Source: an uncultured Litoreibacter sp.
GTDB lineage: Bacteria > Pseudomonadota > Alphaproteobacteria > Rhodobacterales > Rhodobacteraceae
Assembly (NCBI RefSeq): GCF_947501785.1
Contig: NZ_CANMXB010000001.1
Location: 806,001 to 870,000 of the forward strand
Length of the DNA stretch: 64,000 bases
Reading direction: 5' to 3'
Shown: positions 7,955 through 18,995 of the stretch, in pieces
How the letters are laid out: the number at the start of each line of letters is the position of its first letter
How positions within the stretch are numbered: position 1 is the stretch's first letter
The notes under the pieces: model-generated
The model's database searches: none
Told to the model about the DNA's origin: nothing
Seen by the model: the letters and a program-made list of their open reading frames with translations, nothing else
Position numbers and translations under genes: made by a program

Positions 7955-8662
7955 ATGTTCGCGGTTCTGAAAACCGGCGGCAAGCAGTATAAAGTCGCCT
8001 CGGGCGACGTTCTGCGCGTCGAAAAGCTGGACGCCGCCGCTGGCGACAAAGTCCAATTCAACGAAATTCTGATGGTTGACGGCGAGGTGGGTGCTCCATT
8101 CGTCAAAGACGCTGGCGTTCAAGCTGAAGTCATCGACCAGATCAAAGGCGTCAAGACGATCAACTTCGTCAAGCGTCGCCGCAAGCACTCGTCCAAGCGC
8201 ACCAAAGGCCACCGTCAACAACTGACGCTCCTGCGCGTGACGGACATCCTCGCCAAAGGCGCGGGCAAATCCGGCGTGAAGGCCGCTATCGGTGGGGCAG
8301 GGGTTTCCGTAGCCGCGCTGGACGCTGCTGCACCGAAGAAGGCCGCTCCTAAGAAAGCTGCTGCAAAGCCGGCTGCGAAAGCCGAAAAAGCTGCCGCTCC
8401 GAAGGCGGAAAAGAAGGCCGCCCCAAAGAAAGCCGCTCCTAAGAAGGCGGCTGCCAAATCCGACGCAGATGATCTGACCCAGATCAGCGGCGTGGGCCCG
8501 GTGATCGTCAAGAAGCTGAACGATCTCGGCGTGACAACATTCGCCCAAATCGCGGCATGGTCAAAAGAGGACATCGCTGCTATGGACGAGAAACTGAATT
8601 TCAAAGGCCGCATTGACCGCGACGATTGGCTCAAGCAAGCCAAGAAACTCGCTAAAGGCTAA
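7955..8662 (+). CDS. rplU: 50S ribosomal protein L21 with C-terminal helix-hairpin-helix extension
   Basis: Residues 1 to about 103 are a standard L21 ([18 protein letters not shown] at the start, [19 protein letters not shown] rRNA-binding segment). An Ala/Lys/Pro-rich linker with repeated KKAAPKKAA units (about 120-168) then leads to a folded tail ([29 protein letters not shown]) of the helix-hairpin-helix type. The total is 235 residues against about 100 for normal L21. A similar tail is known in this order on L21 and on NuoE. The gene is followed 12 bp later by rpmA, as in most bacteria. Confidence 0.96.
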   Translation: MFAVLKTGGKQYKVASGDVLRVEKLDAAAGDKVQFNEILMVDGEVGAPFVKDAGVQAEVIDQIKGVKTINFVKRRRKHSSKRTKGHRQQLTLLRVTDILAKGAGKSGVKAAIGGAGVSVAALDAAAPKKAAPKKAAAKPAAKAEKAAAPKAEKKAAPKKAAPKKAAAKSDADDLTQISGVGPVIVKKLNDLGVTTFAQIAAWSKEDIAAMDEKLNFKGRIDRDDWLKQAKKLAKG

Positions 8663-8674
8663 GGAGAACACGAG

Positions 8675-8944
8675 ATGGCACATAAAAAAGCAGGTGGTTC
8701 GTCCCGTAACGGTCGCGATTCCGCAGGTCGCCGCCTTGGCGTCAAGAAATACGGCGGCGAAGCCGTGATCCCAGGCAACATCATCGTGCGTCAGCGCGGC
8801 ACGGTCAAATGGCCGGGCGCAGGCGTGGGCATGGGCAAGGATCACACGATCTTCGCAACCGTCGAAGGCAACGTGCAATTCCACAAAGGCCTCAAGGGCC
8901 GCATGTTTGTATCGGTCCTGCCGGCAGCAGAGGCCGCTGAGTAA
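8675..8944 (+). CDS. rpmA: 50S ribosomal protein L27
   Basis: 89 residues with the L27 N-terminus [20 protein letters not shown], which reaches towards the peptidyl transferase centre, and the core [23 protein letters not shown]. No cleavable N-terminal extension of the Firmicutes type is present. It is cotranscribed with rplU and is followed by a good intrinsic terminator. Confidence 0.98.
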   Translation: MAHKKAGGSSRNGRDSAGRRLGVKKYGGEAVIPGNIIVRQRGTVKWPGAGVGMGKDHTIFATVEGNVQFHKGLKGRMFVSVLPAAEAAE

Positions 8945-8968
8945 ACCGAAACTCCAAACAAGATTTTA

Positions 8969-8997
8969 GGGGATCGGTGCAAACCGGTCCCCTTTTT
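8969..8997 (+). terminator. Intrinsic terminator of rplU-rpmA
   Basis: GGGGATCGGT pairs with ACCGGTCCCC (one G-T wobble) around a GCAA loop and is followed by TTTTT. It lies 25 bp after the rpmA stop. Confidence 0.9.
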
Positions 8998-9017
8998 CGT
9001 TTTAACGGGAGAAGGCA

Positions 9018-9575
9018 ATGACACAGAGCAGCCTTCCAACATTGAATGGCCAACATGTGCGGCTGCGCGCGCCCATTGCCGAGGATTGGGCAGGACGCTT
9101 CGCGCTGGGCAATACGCCCGAGATCCATCGGCTCTTTGGCGGGTCCCCAGCCCATTTTCGGAAATTGAGCGAAGATGCCGCAAAGTCCTGGGTCGAAAGC
9201 CAAATGGGCGAGCGCTACGCGTGGATCATCGAGCATGACAACCGTCTCATCGGCAGCATCCGCCTGCACACCGTCAACGCGCTGGATCACCGCGCTACGA
9301 TGGCCGTCGGCATTCTCGACCCACACAGCCTAGGCAAAGGATACGGCGCCGACGCCATGCGGCTTGTCGCTCGTCATGCGTTCGGTCCGCTGGGCCTGCA
9401 CCGTCTGGCCCTGCGCGTGCTGGAATTCAACACCCGCGCGATAGCGGCCTATGAGAAGGTGGGCTTTGTCAAAGAGGGCCGGGAACGGCAGACCGCGTAT
9501 ATCGATGACGTCTGGTATGATGACGTCATCATGGGGTTGCTCAGCACCGAATTCGAAATCGGTGCGGCGGCGTGA
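9018..9575 (+). CDS. GNAT family N-acetyltransferase (RimJ/RimL-like)
   Basis: 185 residues. The acetyl-CoA-binding region is seen as VGILDPHSLGKGYGADAMRLV (about 98-118), followed by LHRLALRVLEFNTRAIAAYEKVGF, the usual end of the RimJ/RimL type of GNAT domain. Members acetylate N-termini of ribosomal proteins or small molecules; the substrate here cannot be assigned. The gene follows the rpmA terminator and overlaps the LysE-type gene by 4 bp, starting a run of three coupled genes. Confidence 0.88.
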   Translation: MTQSSLPTLNGQHVRLRAPIAEDWAGRFALGNTPEIHRLFGGSPAHFRKLSEDAAKSWVESQMGERYAWIIEHDNRLIGSIRLHTVNALDHRATMAVGILDPHSLGKGYGADAMRLVARHAFGPLGLHRLALRVLEFNTRAIAAYEKVGFVKEGRERQTAYIDDVWYDDVIMGLLSTEFEIGAAA

Positions 9576-10174
9576 GCGTCGCCGTGGCCAGCTTTGCGGT
9601 GTTTGCCGCCAGCCAGGTCGGGACCCCGGGTCCCGCCAATATGGCGTTGCTGGCCACCGGCGCCCGCTACGGCCTGAAGGCGGCATTGCCTTTCGTGGCC
9701 GGTGTGGCCCTGGGAAAGCAGTTGATCATCTGGCCCGTCGGCTATGGCCTGATGCAATTGGCTGAAGCCGCGCCTTGGGTGTTTACCGCGCTGAAATACA
9801 TCTCTGCCATCTACATCATTTGGTTGGCATGGCGGGTGGCGAATATGCGGTTGAGCACAAGGGCGGAGGCAAAGGCGCCGGGCTTTATGGCGGGGCTGAT
9901 TGTGCACCCCCTGAACCCGAAGGCTTGGGCCATGATCACCGCAGGCTTCACGGCCTTCACAGCCCCCGGCACCCCGGCATTTGAGGCCACGTTGGTCATT
10001 GCCGCGGTGTTCCTGGCCGTTCAGGCCATCTTGCACCCGGTCTGGACCTTTGGAGGGGAACAGATCGCACGCACCGTCGCAGGGTCACCTGCGGAACGTT
10101 ATTTGATGTGGACTTTGGCGGCCTTAACCGTCGCCTCGGTCCTCTTCGTGTTGTTTGGAGGAGCAGCAAAATGA
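9572..10174 (+). CDS. LysE/RhtB family exporter
   Basis: 200-residue inner-membrane protein with about six hydrophobic segments. The family motif near the N-terminus is seen as SQVGTPGPANMALLATGARYGLKAALPF. A conserved HPLNPKAWAM lies around residue 110. LysE/RhtB proteins export amino acids or similar small molecules. The start is an in-frame GTG at 9572 overlapping the upstream acetyltransferase stop, and its own stop overlaps the ATG of the next acetyltransferase. A second member is at 43011-43649. Confidence 0.88.
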   Translation: MSVAVASFAVFAASQVGTPGPANMALLATGARYGLKAALPFVAGVALGKQLIIWPVGYGLMQLAEAAPWVFTALKYISAIYIIWLAWRVANMRLSTRAEAKAPGFMAGLIVHPLNPKAWAMITAGFTAFTAPGTPAFEATLVIAAVFLAVQAILHPVWTFGGEQIARTVAGSPAERYLMWTLAALTVASVLFVLFGGAAK

Positions 10175-10707
10175 GTATGAACCAACCCATTTCCCAGCCC
10201 GTCATCAAGGCCGATGGATTTACGCTGCGCCCGATGACCGAGGCGGATGCCGGCCAAATCACACTCTATGCCAGCGACGCGCGCGTGGCCAAAGCCACCA
10301 AGACCATTCCGCATCCTCTTCCCGACGGGGTAACGGAGGCATTTATCGCCCGCGCGCTCTCTGTCGATCGGACCGAGGATGTCTGGGTCATCGACCCATC
10401 CGATGACGGGTCAGAAGTGTTGGGGGCCATTGGGCTGGAACGGATGGATCGCAACCAGTCCGAGATTGGTTACTGGGTGGCTCCCGCCGCGTGGAACAAC
10501 GGTTTCGCCTCCGCAGCCGTCTCTGCAATCATCGAGGCGAACCCTCAGGCCTGCCGCACGATCTTTGGCGCGGTCTTTCAGGACAATCCGGCCTCTGCGC
10601 GTGTGCTGACAAATGCGGGCTTCGACTATATCGGGGAAGCGGAAAGCTTTTCCGTCGCTCGCGGGGTGACGGTCCCCACCTGGACCTATATCAAGAAACT
10701 CGATTGA
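10171..10707 (+). CDS. GNAT family N-acetyltransferase
   Basis: 178 residues. The domain opens with FTLRPMTEADAGQITLYASDARVA and contains the acceptor-side motif IGYWVAPAAWNNGFASAAVSAII and the C-terminal NPASARVLTNAGFDYIGEAE. The ATG at 10171 is preceded by GGAGGAGC and overlaps the exporter stop (ATGA); the longer open frame upstream has no such support. The sequence is clearly different from the acetyltransferase at 9018-9575, so this is not a local duplication. The substrate is unknown. Confidence 0.85.
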   Translation: MSMNQPISQPVIKADGFTLRPMTEADAGQITLYASDARVAKATKTIPHPLPDGVTEAFIARALSVDRTEDVWVIDPSDDGSEVLGAIGLERMDRNQSEIGYWVAPAAWNNGFASAAVSAIIEANPQACRTIFGAVFQDNPASARVLTNAGFDYIGEAESFSVARGVTVPTWTYIKKLD

Positions 10708-10730
10708 GCCGCGCAATCCCTTTGCGGTAA

Positions 10731-12871
<2,141 letters not shown>

Positions 12872-12925
12872 TTCTGTCATCCTTCGCTTACATTCACCCA
12901 TTAGAGCCGTTCAAAGGTTACGACG

Positions 12926-14191
12926 ATGAAAGACATGGATAACATACCCGCCCTGATGGCCGAGATTGGCGCCCGCGCCAAAGCCGCCGCGACCGAGTTG
13001 GCCATGGCAACGGCACAGGCCAAGGAAGACGCTTTGGTGGCTGCTGCGGACGCCGTTTGGGCCGCGCGTGCGGACATCATTGCTGCCAATACAAAGGACA
13101 TGGCATTTGGCCGCGACAAAGGCCTTAGCCCCGCGATGATGGACCGCCTGATGCTGGACGAGGACCGGGTGGCCTCTATCGTCGAGGGGTTGCGCACCGT
13201 AGCCGCGCAAAGCGATCCCATTGGCGCGGTGATCTCCGAATGGGACCGGTCAACGGGGCTCAATATTAAAAGGGTGCGCACGCCTTTGGGCGTGATCGGG
13301 GTGATCTACGAGAGCCGCCCCAACGTGACCGCGGATGCCGGCGCGCTCTGCCTGAAATCTGGTAACGCGGTGATCCTGCGTGGCGGGTCGGAAGGGTTCC
13401 ATTCAAGCCAGGCCATTCACGCCTGCCTGCAACAGGGGCTGGCCTCCGCCGGTCTTCCCGAAGACGCCGTGCAATTGGTCCCAACCCGCGACCGGGCGGC
13501 CGTCAGCGAAATGCTGAAAGCCACGCAATTCATCGACGTTATCGTGCCGCGCGGCGGCAAGGGCTTGGTCGGGCTAGTGCAACGCGAGGCGCGCGTGCCG
13601 GTCTTTGCCCATCTTGAAGGCATCGTGCATATCTATATCGACAAAGCCGCTGATCCCGTGAAGACCTTGAACGTCGTGATGAACGCCAAGACCCGCCGCA
13701 CGGGTATCTGCGGCGCGGCGGAATGCCTGCTGATCCACAAAGATGTCGTGGAGACCATCGGGCAGGGCGTTATCAAGGCCTTGCTGGACAAGGGCGTCAC
13801 TGTCGATGCCGATATGAAGCTCGATTTTATTGAAGGCACCGACAAAGCCACAAGTGACAGTTGGGGGCATGAGTATCTCGACATGGCGATCGCCGCCAAA
13901 GTAGTGGACGACATTGATGACGCGATGACACATATTCGCACCTTTGGCTCCAACCACACCGATTGCATCATGACCGAGGATCAGGAAGCCGCCGACCGCT
14001 TCACGCATGAGTTGGACAGCGCGATCCTGATGCACAACGCCTCCACCCAGTTCGCGGATGGCGGGGAGTTCGGCATGGGCGCGGAAATCGGCATCGCCAC
14101 CGGCAAAATGCACGCGCGTGGCCCAGTGGGTGCCGAGCAGCTGACCAGCTTCAAATACGTCGTCACCGGCGACGGCACGGTGCGCGCATGA
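12926..14191 (+). CDS. proA: Gamma-glutamyl phosphate reductase
   Basis: 421 residues of the aldehyde dehydrogenase superfamily; reduces glutamyl-5-phosphate with NADPH to the semialdehyde. The catalytic cysteine is in [15 protein letters not shown] and a nucleotide-binding segment is [22 protein letters not shown] conserved [21 protein letters not shown] ends the domain. It works directly after ProB. The stop overlaps the next gene (ATGA, 14188). Confidence 0.97.
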   Translation: MKDMDNIPALMAEIGARAKAAATELAMATAQAKEDALVAAADAVWAARADIIAANTKDMAFGRDKGLSPAMMDRLMLDEDRVASIVEGLRTVAAQSDPIGAVISEWDRSTGLNIKRVRTPLGVIGVIYESRPNVTADAGALCLKSGNAVILRGGSEGFHSSQAIHACLQQGLASAGLPEDAVQLVPTRDRAAVSEMLKATQFIDVIVPRGGKGLVGLVQREARVPVFAHLEGIVHIYIDKAADPVKTLNVVMNAKTRRTGICGAAECLLIHKDVVETIGQGVIKALLDKGVTVDADMKLDFIEGTDKATSDSWGHEYLDMAIAAKVVDDIDDAMTHIRTFGSNHTDCIMTEDQEAADRFTHELDSAILMHNASTQFADGGEFGMGAEIGIATGKMHARGPVGAEQLTSFKYVVTGDGTVRA

Positions 14192-15363
14192 GCAAAGATA
14201 TCCCCGACAATCTGGTCCGCCGCACCGCGTTTCCGCACAGCGTCAGCCGCGCCGTTGTTACGCCGCTGCAGCCCTCAGTGGTTTACGCCTCGCCGGACCC
14301 CGACACGTTGGATAGCCAATATGACGGCACGGCGTTCGGGTACACCTATTCCCGCGAAGGCCATCCCAACGCGACTGTTTTGGCGCAGAAGATCGACGCC
14401 ATGGAGGGCTGCGAGGGCGGGCTTATCACCTCAACCGGCATGTCTGCGGTAACTGCTGTTATGTTGGGGCTGTTGCAGCAGGGTGATCACGTCATTGGTG
14501 GCAATCAGCTTTATGGCCGCTCGCTCCGGATGCTGACGCAGGAGCTGCCGCGCTACGGCATCACGCACAGTTTGGCCGATCCAACGGACGCGAACGCGAT
14601 TGAAGCGGCGATTACGCCCGCCACCCAGATGATCTTGGTCGAAGTCGTGTCCAACCCGACCCTACGCGTAGCTGACATGGACGGCATAGCGAAAATTGCC
14701 AAGGCGCACGGTCTGATCCTGGTGGTCGACAACACCTTCACCACTCCGCGCGCCTATCGCCCCTTTGATATCGGCGCGGATGTGGTGATCCACTCGATTA
14801 CCAAGCTGCTGTCAGGGCATTCCGACGCCATGTTGGGCTATGTCGCCGCCAAGGCACCTGAACATCGCGAGGCCATTGAAGGCACGATCGTCACGCTGGG
14901 CCTGTCCGGTAGTCCCTATGACGCCTGGATGGCGGAGCGCGGGATGATGTCGTTCCACCTGCGCTACGACCGCGCGGAGGAAAACGCTGCGATTCTGGCT
15001 GATCATTTGGCGGATCTCGGGGCAAAACGCGTGCTCTATCCCGGCAGGCCTGATCACCCTGACCACAACCGGGCAGGGGCCTTGCTGGGTCCGCGCTTTG
15101 GCAACATGGTCAGCTTCGAGATCGAGGGCGGGCGCGCCGCTGCGAATGCATTCACACGCGCGATGCCCGATATGGCTTTTGCCCCAACCCTTGGCGACAT
15201 CGGAACGACGGTCAGCCATGCGGCATCGTCTTCACACAGGGGGCTCACCCCGGAAGGCCGCGCGGAGCTGGGTATGAGCGAAGGTTTTTTCCGCGTGTCT
15301 GTCGGCGTCGAAGACATCTCGCTGTTGAAAGACGAATTTGCCAAGGGCTTTGCCGCACTGTGA
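14188..15363 (+). CDS. PLP-dependent Cys/Met metabolism enzyme (cystathionine gamma-synthase/lyase family)
   Basis: 391 residues. The PLP-binding lysine lies in [17 protein letters not shown]; further family landmarks are [24 protein letters not shown]-type [12 protein letters not shown], and [20 protein letters not shown]. The family includes cystathionine gamma-synthase, cystathionine beta-lyase, methionine gamma-lyase and O-acyl-homoserine sulfhydrylases; sequence alone does not settle which. The 4-bp overlap with proA, and its own stop overlapping the phoR GTG, put it in a run of coupled genes whose joint logic is unclear. Confidence 0.9.
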   Translation: MSKDIPDNLVRRTAFPHSVSRAVVTPLQPSVVYASPDPDTLDSQYDGTAFGYTYSREGHPNATVLAQKIDAMEGCEGGLITSTGMSAVTAVMLGLLQQGDHVIGGNQLYGRSLRMLTQELPRYGITHSLADPTDANAIEAAITPATQMILVEVVSNPTLRVADMDGIAKIAKAHGLILVVDNTFTTPRAYRPFDIGADVVIHSITKLLSGHSDAMLGYVAAKAPEHREAIEGTIVTLGLSGSPYDAWMAERGMMSFHLRYDRAEENAAILADHLADLGAKRVLYPGRPDHPDHNRAGALLGPRFGNMVSFEIEGGRAAANAFTRAMPDMAFAPTLGDIGTTVSHAASSSHRGLTPEGRAELGMSEGFFRVSVGVEDISLLKDEFAKGFAAL

Positions 15364-16403
15364 CACACCGGGATGCCAAACCGATCCTTGCGGGCATCCC
15401 GCTGCCGGTGATGCTGATCGACACGGACTACCGGATCACGCTGACAAACCCGTCATTGCTGGAACTGTTCGGCCATGATCCGGGCGGAATGAACGCTCTG
15501 ACCCTGTTGAGGCAGGCCCCGGTTCTTGCGGCTATGGACACCGCAATTCGGGATGGTCAAAAAGGCAACGCACGATTTATTTTCAACGGCTTATCAGGCG
15601 AAGTTGTCTATGAATTTCAGGCCTCACCTTTGACGGACGGGTCGAAGGTCACCGGCGCGGTGCTCAGCTTCGAAGACCGGTCGCAGGCCGAAGACTCAGA
15701 GATCATTCGCCGCGACTTTGTGGCCAATATCAGCCATGAGCTGCGCACACCTCTGACCGGCCTGACCGGCTTTATCGAGACCTTGCGCACCACGGCGCGA
15801 AACGATCCAGATGCCCGTGACCGCTTTCTTGAAATCATGGAAAACGAGGCACATCGGATGAACCGGATGGTGTCTGATCTGTTGTCGCTCAGCCGGGTGC
15901 AAGCTGACGAACGCGTCCGCCCCCGTAACCTCGTGAATGTGGCCGGCGTGGTTCGGTCGGTTATCGCAACGCTGGAAGGCAAGCTCAAAGATGCCAGTGT
16001 CGAGGTGGCCACCACCGGCCTTTCGGAGGAGGCTGAGGTGATGGCAGACCGGGATCAACTGATTCAGCTGTTCCTCAATCTCATTGAAAACGCGATCAAA
16101 TATGGCGGAAAGGGCAAAACCGTGCATGTCGGCCTGTCCCATGTCCCCCAGGACGCAACACTGCGCATGCCCGCGTTCAGAATCGACATCCGTGACGAGG
16201 GCGACGGAATCGACCCGTTACATCTACCGCGGCTCACGGAGCGGTTTTATCGCGTCGATGATCACCGGAGCCGGGAAATGGGGGGCACCGGGCTCGGGCT
16301 GGCTATTGTGAAACATATTATCAACCGGCACCGCGGTCGCCTAAAAATCACGTCTAATCAAGGTGTTGGAAGCTGTTTTTCAGTGATTTTGCCGGCGCCC
16401 TGA
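15360..16403 (+). CDS. phoR: Phosphate-regulon sensor histidine kinase without membrane segments
   Basis: 347 residues: PAS-like sensor at about 8-105, dimerisation/phospho-acceptor domain with SHELRTPLTGL near 124, and an ATPase domain with NLIENAIKYG, DEGDGIDP and GGTGLGLAIVKHI. Unlike E. coli PhoR there is no N-terminal membrane segment, so it must reach the membrane through partners such as PhoU and PstB or act as a soluble kinase. The start is a GTG at 15360 overlapping the previous stop. It lies directly upstream of the Pho box and pst genes, with phoB at the far end, which supports the PhoR assignment. Confidence 0.9.
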   Translation: MTHRDAKPILAGIPLPVMLIDTDYRITLTNPSLLELFGHDPGGMNALTLLRQAPVLAAMDTAIRDGQKGNARFIFNGLSGEVVYEFQASPLTDGSKVTGAVLSFEDRSQAEDSEIIRRDFVANISHELRTPLTGLTGFIETLRTTARNDPDARDRFLEIMENEAHRMNRMVSDLLSLSRVQADERVRPRNLVNVAGVVRSVIATLEGKLKDASVEVATTGLSEEAEVMADRDQLIQLFLNLIENAIKYGGKGKTVHVGLSHVPQDATLRMPAFRIDIRDEGDGIDPLHLPRLTERFYRVDDHRSREMGGTGLGLAIVKHIINRHRGRLKITSNQGVGSCFSVILPAP

Positions 16404-16418
16404 CGCCCGCGAAAGCTG

Positions 16419-16451
16419 TTGTCATAAAACTCTTACAAATCTGTCACAAAA
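16419..16451 (+). promoter_or_regulatory. Pho box upstream of pstS
   Basis: Three head-to-tail 11-bp units: TTGTCATAAAA (16419), CTCTTACAAAT (16430) and CTGTCACAAAA (16441). The first and third contain the TGTCA core of the PhoB-binding repeat, and the 11-bp phase matches known Pho boxes. The array lies 80 bp before pstS, where it would replace a -35 element. Confidence 0.85.
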
Positions 16452-16530
16452 GACCAGCGACGGGGGACTAGGCCTTCCCTCATACAGCGCGCCGAGGGGG
16501 TGTGCTGGCCACAACTAAGGGAGTGACTTT

Positions 16531-17514
16531 ATGTCGTTCATCAAAACCGCTGCCTCTGCCGCCATTCTGGTTGCCGCTGCATCATCCGTCGCAACCGCGC
16601 GGGACCAAATCCGCGTCGTGGGCTCCTCTACCGTATTCCCATTCTCGACCGCCGTAGCCGAACAGTTCGGCCGGTCCACTGACTTTCAGACGCCCGTTGT
16701 CGAATCCACCGGCTCCGGCGGCGGCTTGAAGCTGTTCTGCGCAGGCGTAGGCACCGACCACCCTGACATCACAAACGCATCGCGCCGCATGAAGGAAAAA
16801 GAATTCAAGCTGTGCCAGGACAATGGCGTCACCGACGTGACCGAAGCTGTCATTGGCTATGATGGCATTGTAGTGGCAAACGCGAAGGGCGGCCCGGCGT
16901 TTGAACTGACGCGCGAGCAAATCGTAACGGCGCTTGCCGCTCAAGGCCCGCTGCCAACAACATGGGACGAAGTCGACCCGTCGCTGCCCGCGATCAATAT
17001 CGAAGTGCTTGGCCCACCACCATCATCGGGCACACGCGACGCCTTCGAAGAGCTGGTCATGCATGAAGGCTGCGAAGGCGCAGGCATCGAATGCGAAGGC
17101 ATCACCATCCGCGAGGACGGCGCGTTCATCGAAGCCGGCGAAAACGACAACCTGATCGTGTCCAAACTGGAGGCCAACCCGAACGCCTTGGGCGTCTTTG
17201 GTTTCTCCTTCCTCGACCAGAACTCTGACGCGCTGCAAGGCGCGCTGGTCGATGGTACCGAGCCGACCTTCGACAACATCGCCGCTGGCGACTACCCGAT
17301 CTCTCGCTCGCTCTACTTCTACATCAAGAACGCCCATGTTGGCGTGGTCCCGGGTCTTCAGGAATTCGCTGTCGAATTCATGTCTGAGGATGCGTCCGGT
17401 GAGGAGGGCTATCTGATCGACAAAGGCCTGATCCCACTGCCGGAAGACATGTTCGAAACCATTTCGGGCAACGTCTCGTCGCTGACCAAGATGACCGGCG
17501 ACGAGTGGAAATAG
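16531..17514 (+). CDS. pstS: Phosphate ABC transporter substrate-binding protein
   Basis: 327 residues with a signal peptide (MSFIKTAASAAILVAAASSVATA region). The mature protein begins RDQIRVVGSSTVFPFSTAVAE, whose SSTVFPF loop binds phosphate, and contains ESTGSGGGLKLFC and PPPSSGTRDAFEELV, other phosphate-contact segments of the PstS fold. It is the periplasmic receptor for PstCAB and the first gene after the Pho box, expected to be strongly induced by phosphate starvation. A stable hairpin follows the stop. Confidence 0.96.
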   Translation: MSFIKTAASAAILVAAASSVATARDQIRVVGSSTVFPFSTAVAEQFGRSTDFQTPVVESTGSGGGLKLFCAGVGTDHPDITNASRRMKEKEFKLCQDNGVTDVTEAVIGYDGIVVANAKGGPAFELTREQIVTALAAQGPLPTTWDEVDPSLPAINIEVLGPPPSSGTRDAFEELVMHEGCEGAGIECEGITIREDGAFIEAGENDNLIVSKLEANPNALGVFGFSFLDQNSDALQGALVDGTEPTFDNIAAGDYPISRSLYFYIKNAHVGVVPGLQEFAVEFMSEDASGEEGYLIDKGLIPLPEDMFETISGNVSSLTKMTGDEWK

Positions 17515-17533
17515 TTCCCTTTCTTTGAAAATG

Positions 17534-17559
17534 CGCAGGGCGGTGCTTGCCGCCCTGCG
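17534..17559 (+). promoter_or_regulatory. Intercistronic hairpin between pstS and pstC
   Basis: CGCAGGGCGG and CCGCCCTGCG form a perfect 10-bp stem with loop TGCTTG, 20 bp after the pstS stop. No T-run follows, so it is unlikely to be a full terminator. Such hairpins after binding-protein genes usually protect the upstream mRNA and allow more receptor than permease; that role is inferred here. Confidence 0.65.
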
Positions 17560-17606
17560 GGTCCTCGGACTAAATGCTCTAAATCACGCTACGCCTTGGG
17601 GGGCAG

Positions 17607-18983
17607 ATGTTCGGATTGACACTCATCGCGGTTTTCGTGCTTGGCGCGATATTTTACACCGCTGCGCGGTCTCGCGCTGTCACAATAGGCGGCGACACCC
17701 CGCAACAGCTGCATTCGCGCCCCAACTACCATGGATTGCTTGCCTTCCTGCTTGCCAGCCTCGCGGGCTTGGCCGTTCTGGTCATCGTGTGGACCGCATG
17801 GGGCAGCTTCATCGAAAGCCAATTCGTTGCGCATATCCTTGATGCACAGCCCGAGCTGAGCCCCATTGAGGTGGAGCTGGTGCTCAACGATTCTCGCGCT
17901 CTTGCGGAGGGCGGTATTGCCTCCAAAACAGACGCGCTGCGTGAACAGATTGCCGCCGAGATCGGCGGACAAACGGTGCTGCATCACTACGGCACGATGG
18001 CGTTGTCTATTCTGGCTGCGGCCCTTGCGGGGTTGTGGTGCCTGAAATCGGCCCATATCGGCTGGCGCGCGCGGAACCGCTCGGAAACCGTCATCCGTCG
18101 TATTCTCGCGCTTATGGCGGTGATTGCCGTTGCCACCACTGGCGGCATCATCCTGTCGCTGATCTTTGAGACGCTGAACTTCTTCAACAATATTGACTGG
18201 CAGGTGCACAAGTTCCTCTTCGGCACCACATGGTCGCCCTTGTCAGGCGTGCAAGCTGGCAAGCTGGACCCCGAAAAAGTGGGCGCTATCCCGCTATTCG
18301 CTGGCACCTTGCTGATCACCGTCATCGCCATGCTGGTGGCCACCCCCATCGGTTTGTTTGCCGCGATCTATCTGTCTGATTTTGCCAGCCCCAAGGTGCG
18401 CGCATGGGCCAAACCGATGCTCGAAATCCTCGCCGGCATTCCAACCGTGGTTTACGGCTTCTTCGCCGCCATCACTTTGGCCCCGTTTCTACGAAACTCT
18501 GGGGAAAGTATCGGGCTGTCCATCGCGTCTGAATCCGCGCTCGCGGCTGGGATCGTCATGGGCATCATGATTATTCCGTTCATCTCGTCATTATCCGACG
18601 ATGTGATCAACGCCGTACCCCAGTCTTTGCGGGACGGCTCATACGGGTTGGGGGCGACCAAGGCGGAAACCATCCGTCAGGTGGTATTGCCAGCCGCATT
18701 GCCGGGCATCGTCTCTGCCGTCCTGCTGGGCATCTCACGCGCTGTCGGGGAAACCATGATTGTTGTTATGGCCGCAGGGCAGGGGGCCAACCTGACGGCC
18801 AACCCGCTGGAGGCTGTGACCACCATCACCGTGCAGATCGTTATGCTGATCACAGGCGACACCGAGGCCTCGACCGCTGCGGGACCCGCCTTCACGCTTG
18901 GCTTCACACTCTTCTGCGTCACACTTTTGATGAACGTGGTCGCGCAGCGCATCGTGCGCAAATACCGCGAACTCTACGACTAA
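17607..18983 (+). CDS. pstC: Phosphate ABC transporter permease PstC
   Basis: 458 residues, longer than the E. coli protein (about 320). An N-terminal part with membrane segments at about 3-20, 43-65 and 128-148 precedes the transport domain. The transport domain shows PLFAGTLLITVIAMLVATPIG, a proline-rich EILAGIPTVVYGFFA and the EAA-type loop SYGLGATKAETIRQVVLPAALPG. The long form with an extra N-terminal portion is common in alphaproteobacteria. It follows pstS after 92 bp and precedes pstA by 12 bp. Confidence 0.94.
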   Translation: MFGLTLIAVFVLGAIFYTAARSRAVTIGGDTPQQLHSRPNYHGLLAFLLASLAGLAVLVIVWTAWGSFIESQFVAHILDAQPELSPIEVELVLNDSRALAEGGIASKTDALREQIAAEIGGQTVLHHYGTMALSILAAALAGLWCLKSAHIGWRARNRSETVIRRILALMAVIAVATTGGIILSLIFETLNFFNNIDWQVHKFLFGTTWSPLSGVQAGKLDPEKVGAIPLFAGTLLITVIAMLVATPIGLFAAIYLSDFASPKVRAWAKPMLEILAGIPTVVYGFFAAITLAPFLRNSGESIGLSIASESALAAGIVMGIMIIPFISSLSDDVINAVPQSLRDGSYGLGATKAETIRQVVLPAALPGIVSAVLLGISRAVGETMIVVMAAGQGANLTANPLEAVTTITVQIVMLITGDTEASTAAGPAFTLGFTLFCVTLLMNVVAQRIVRKYRELYD

Positions 18984-18995
18984 GGGCCGGCTGAT

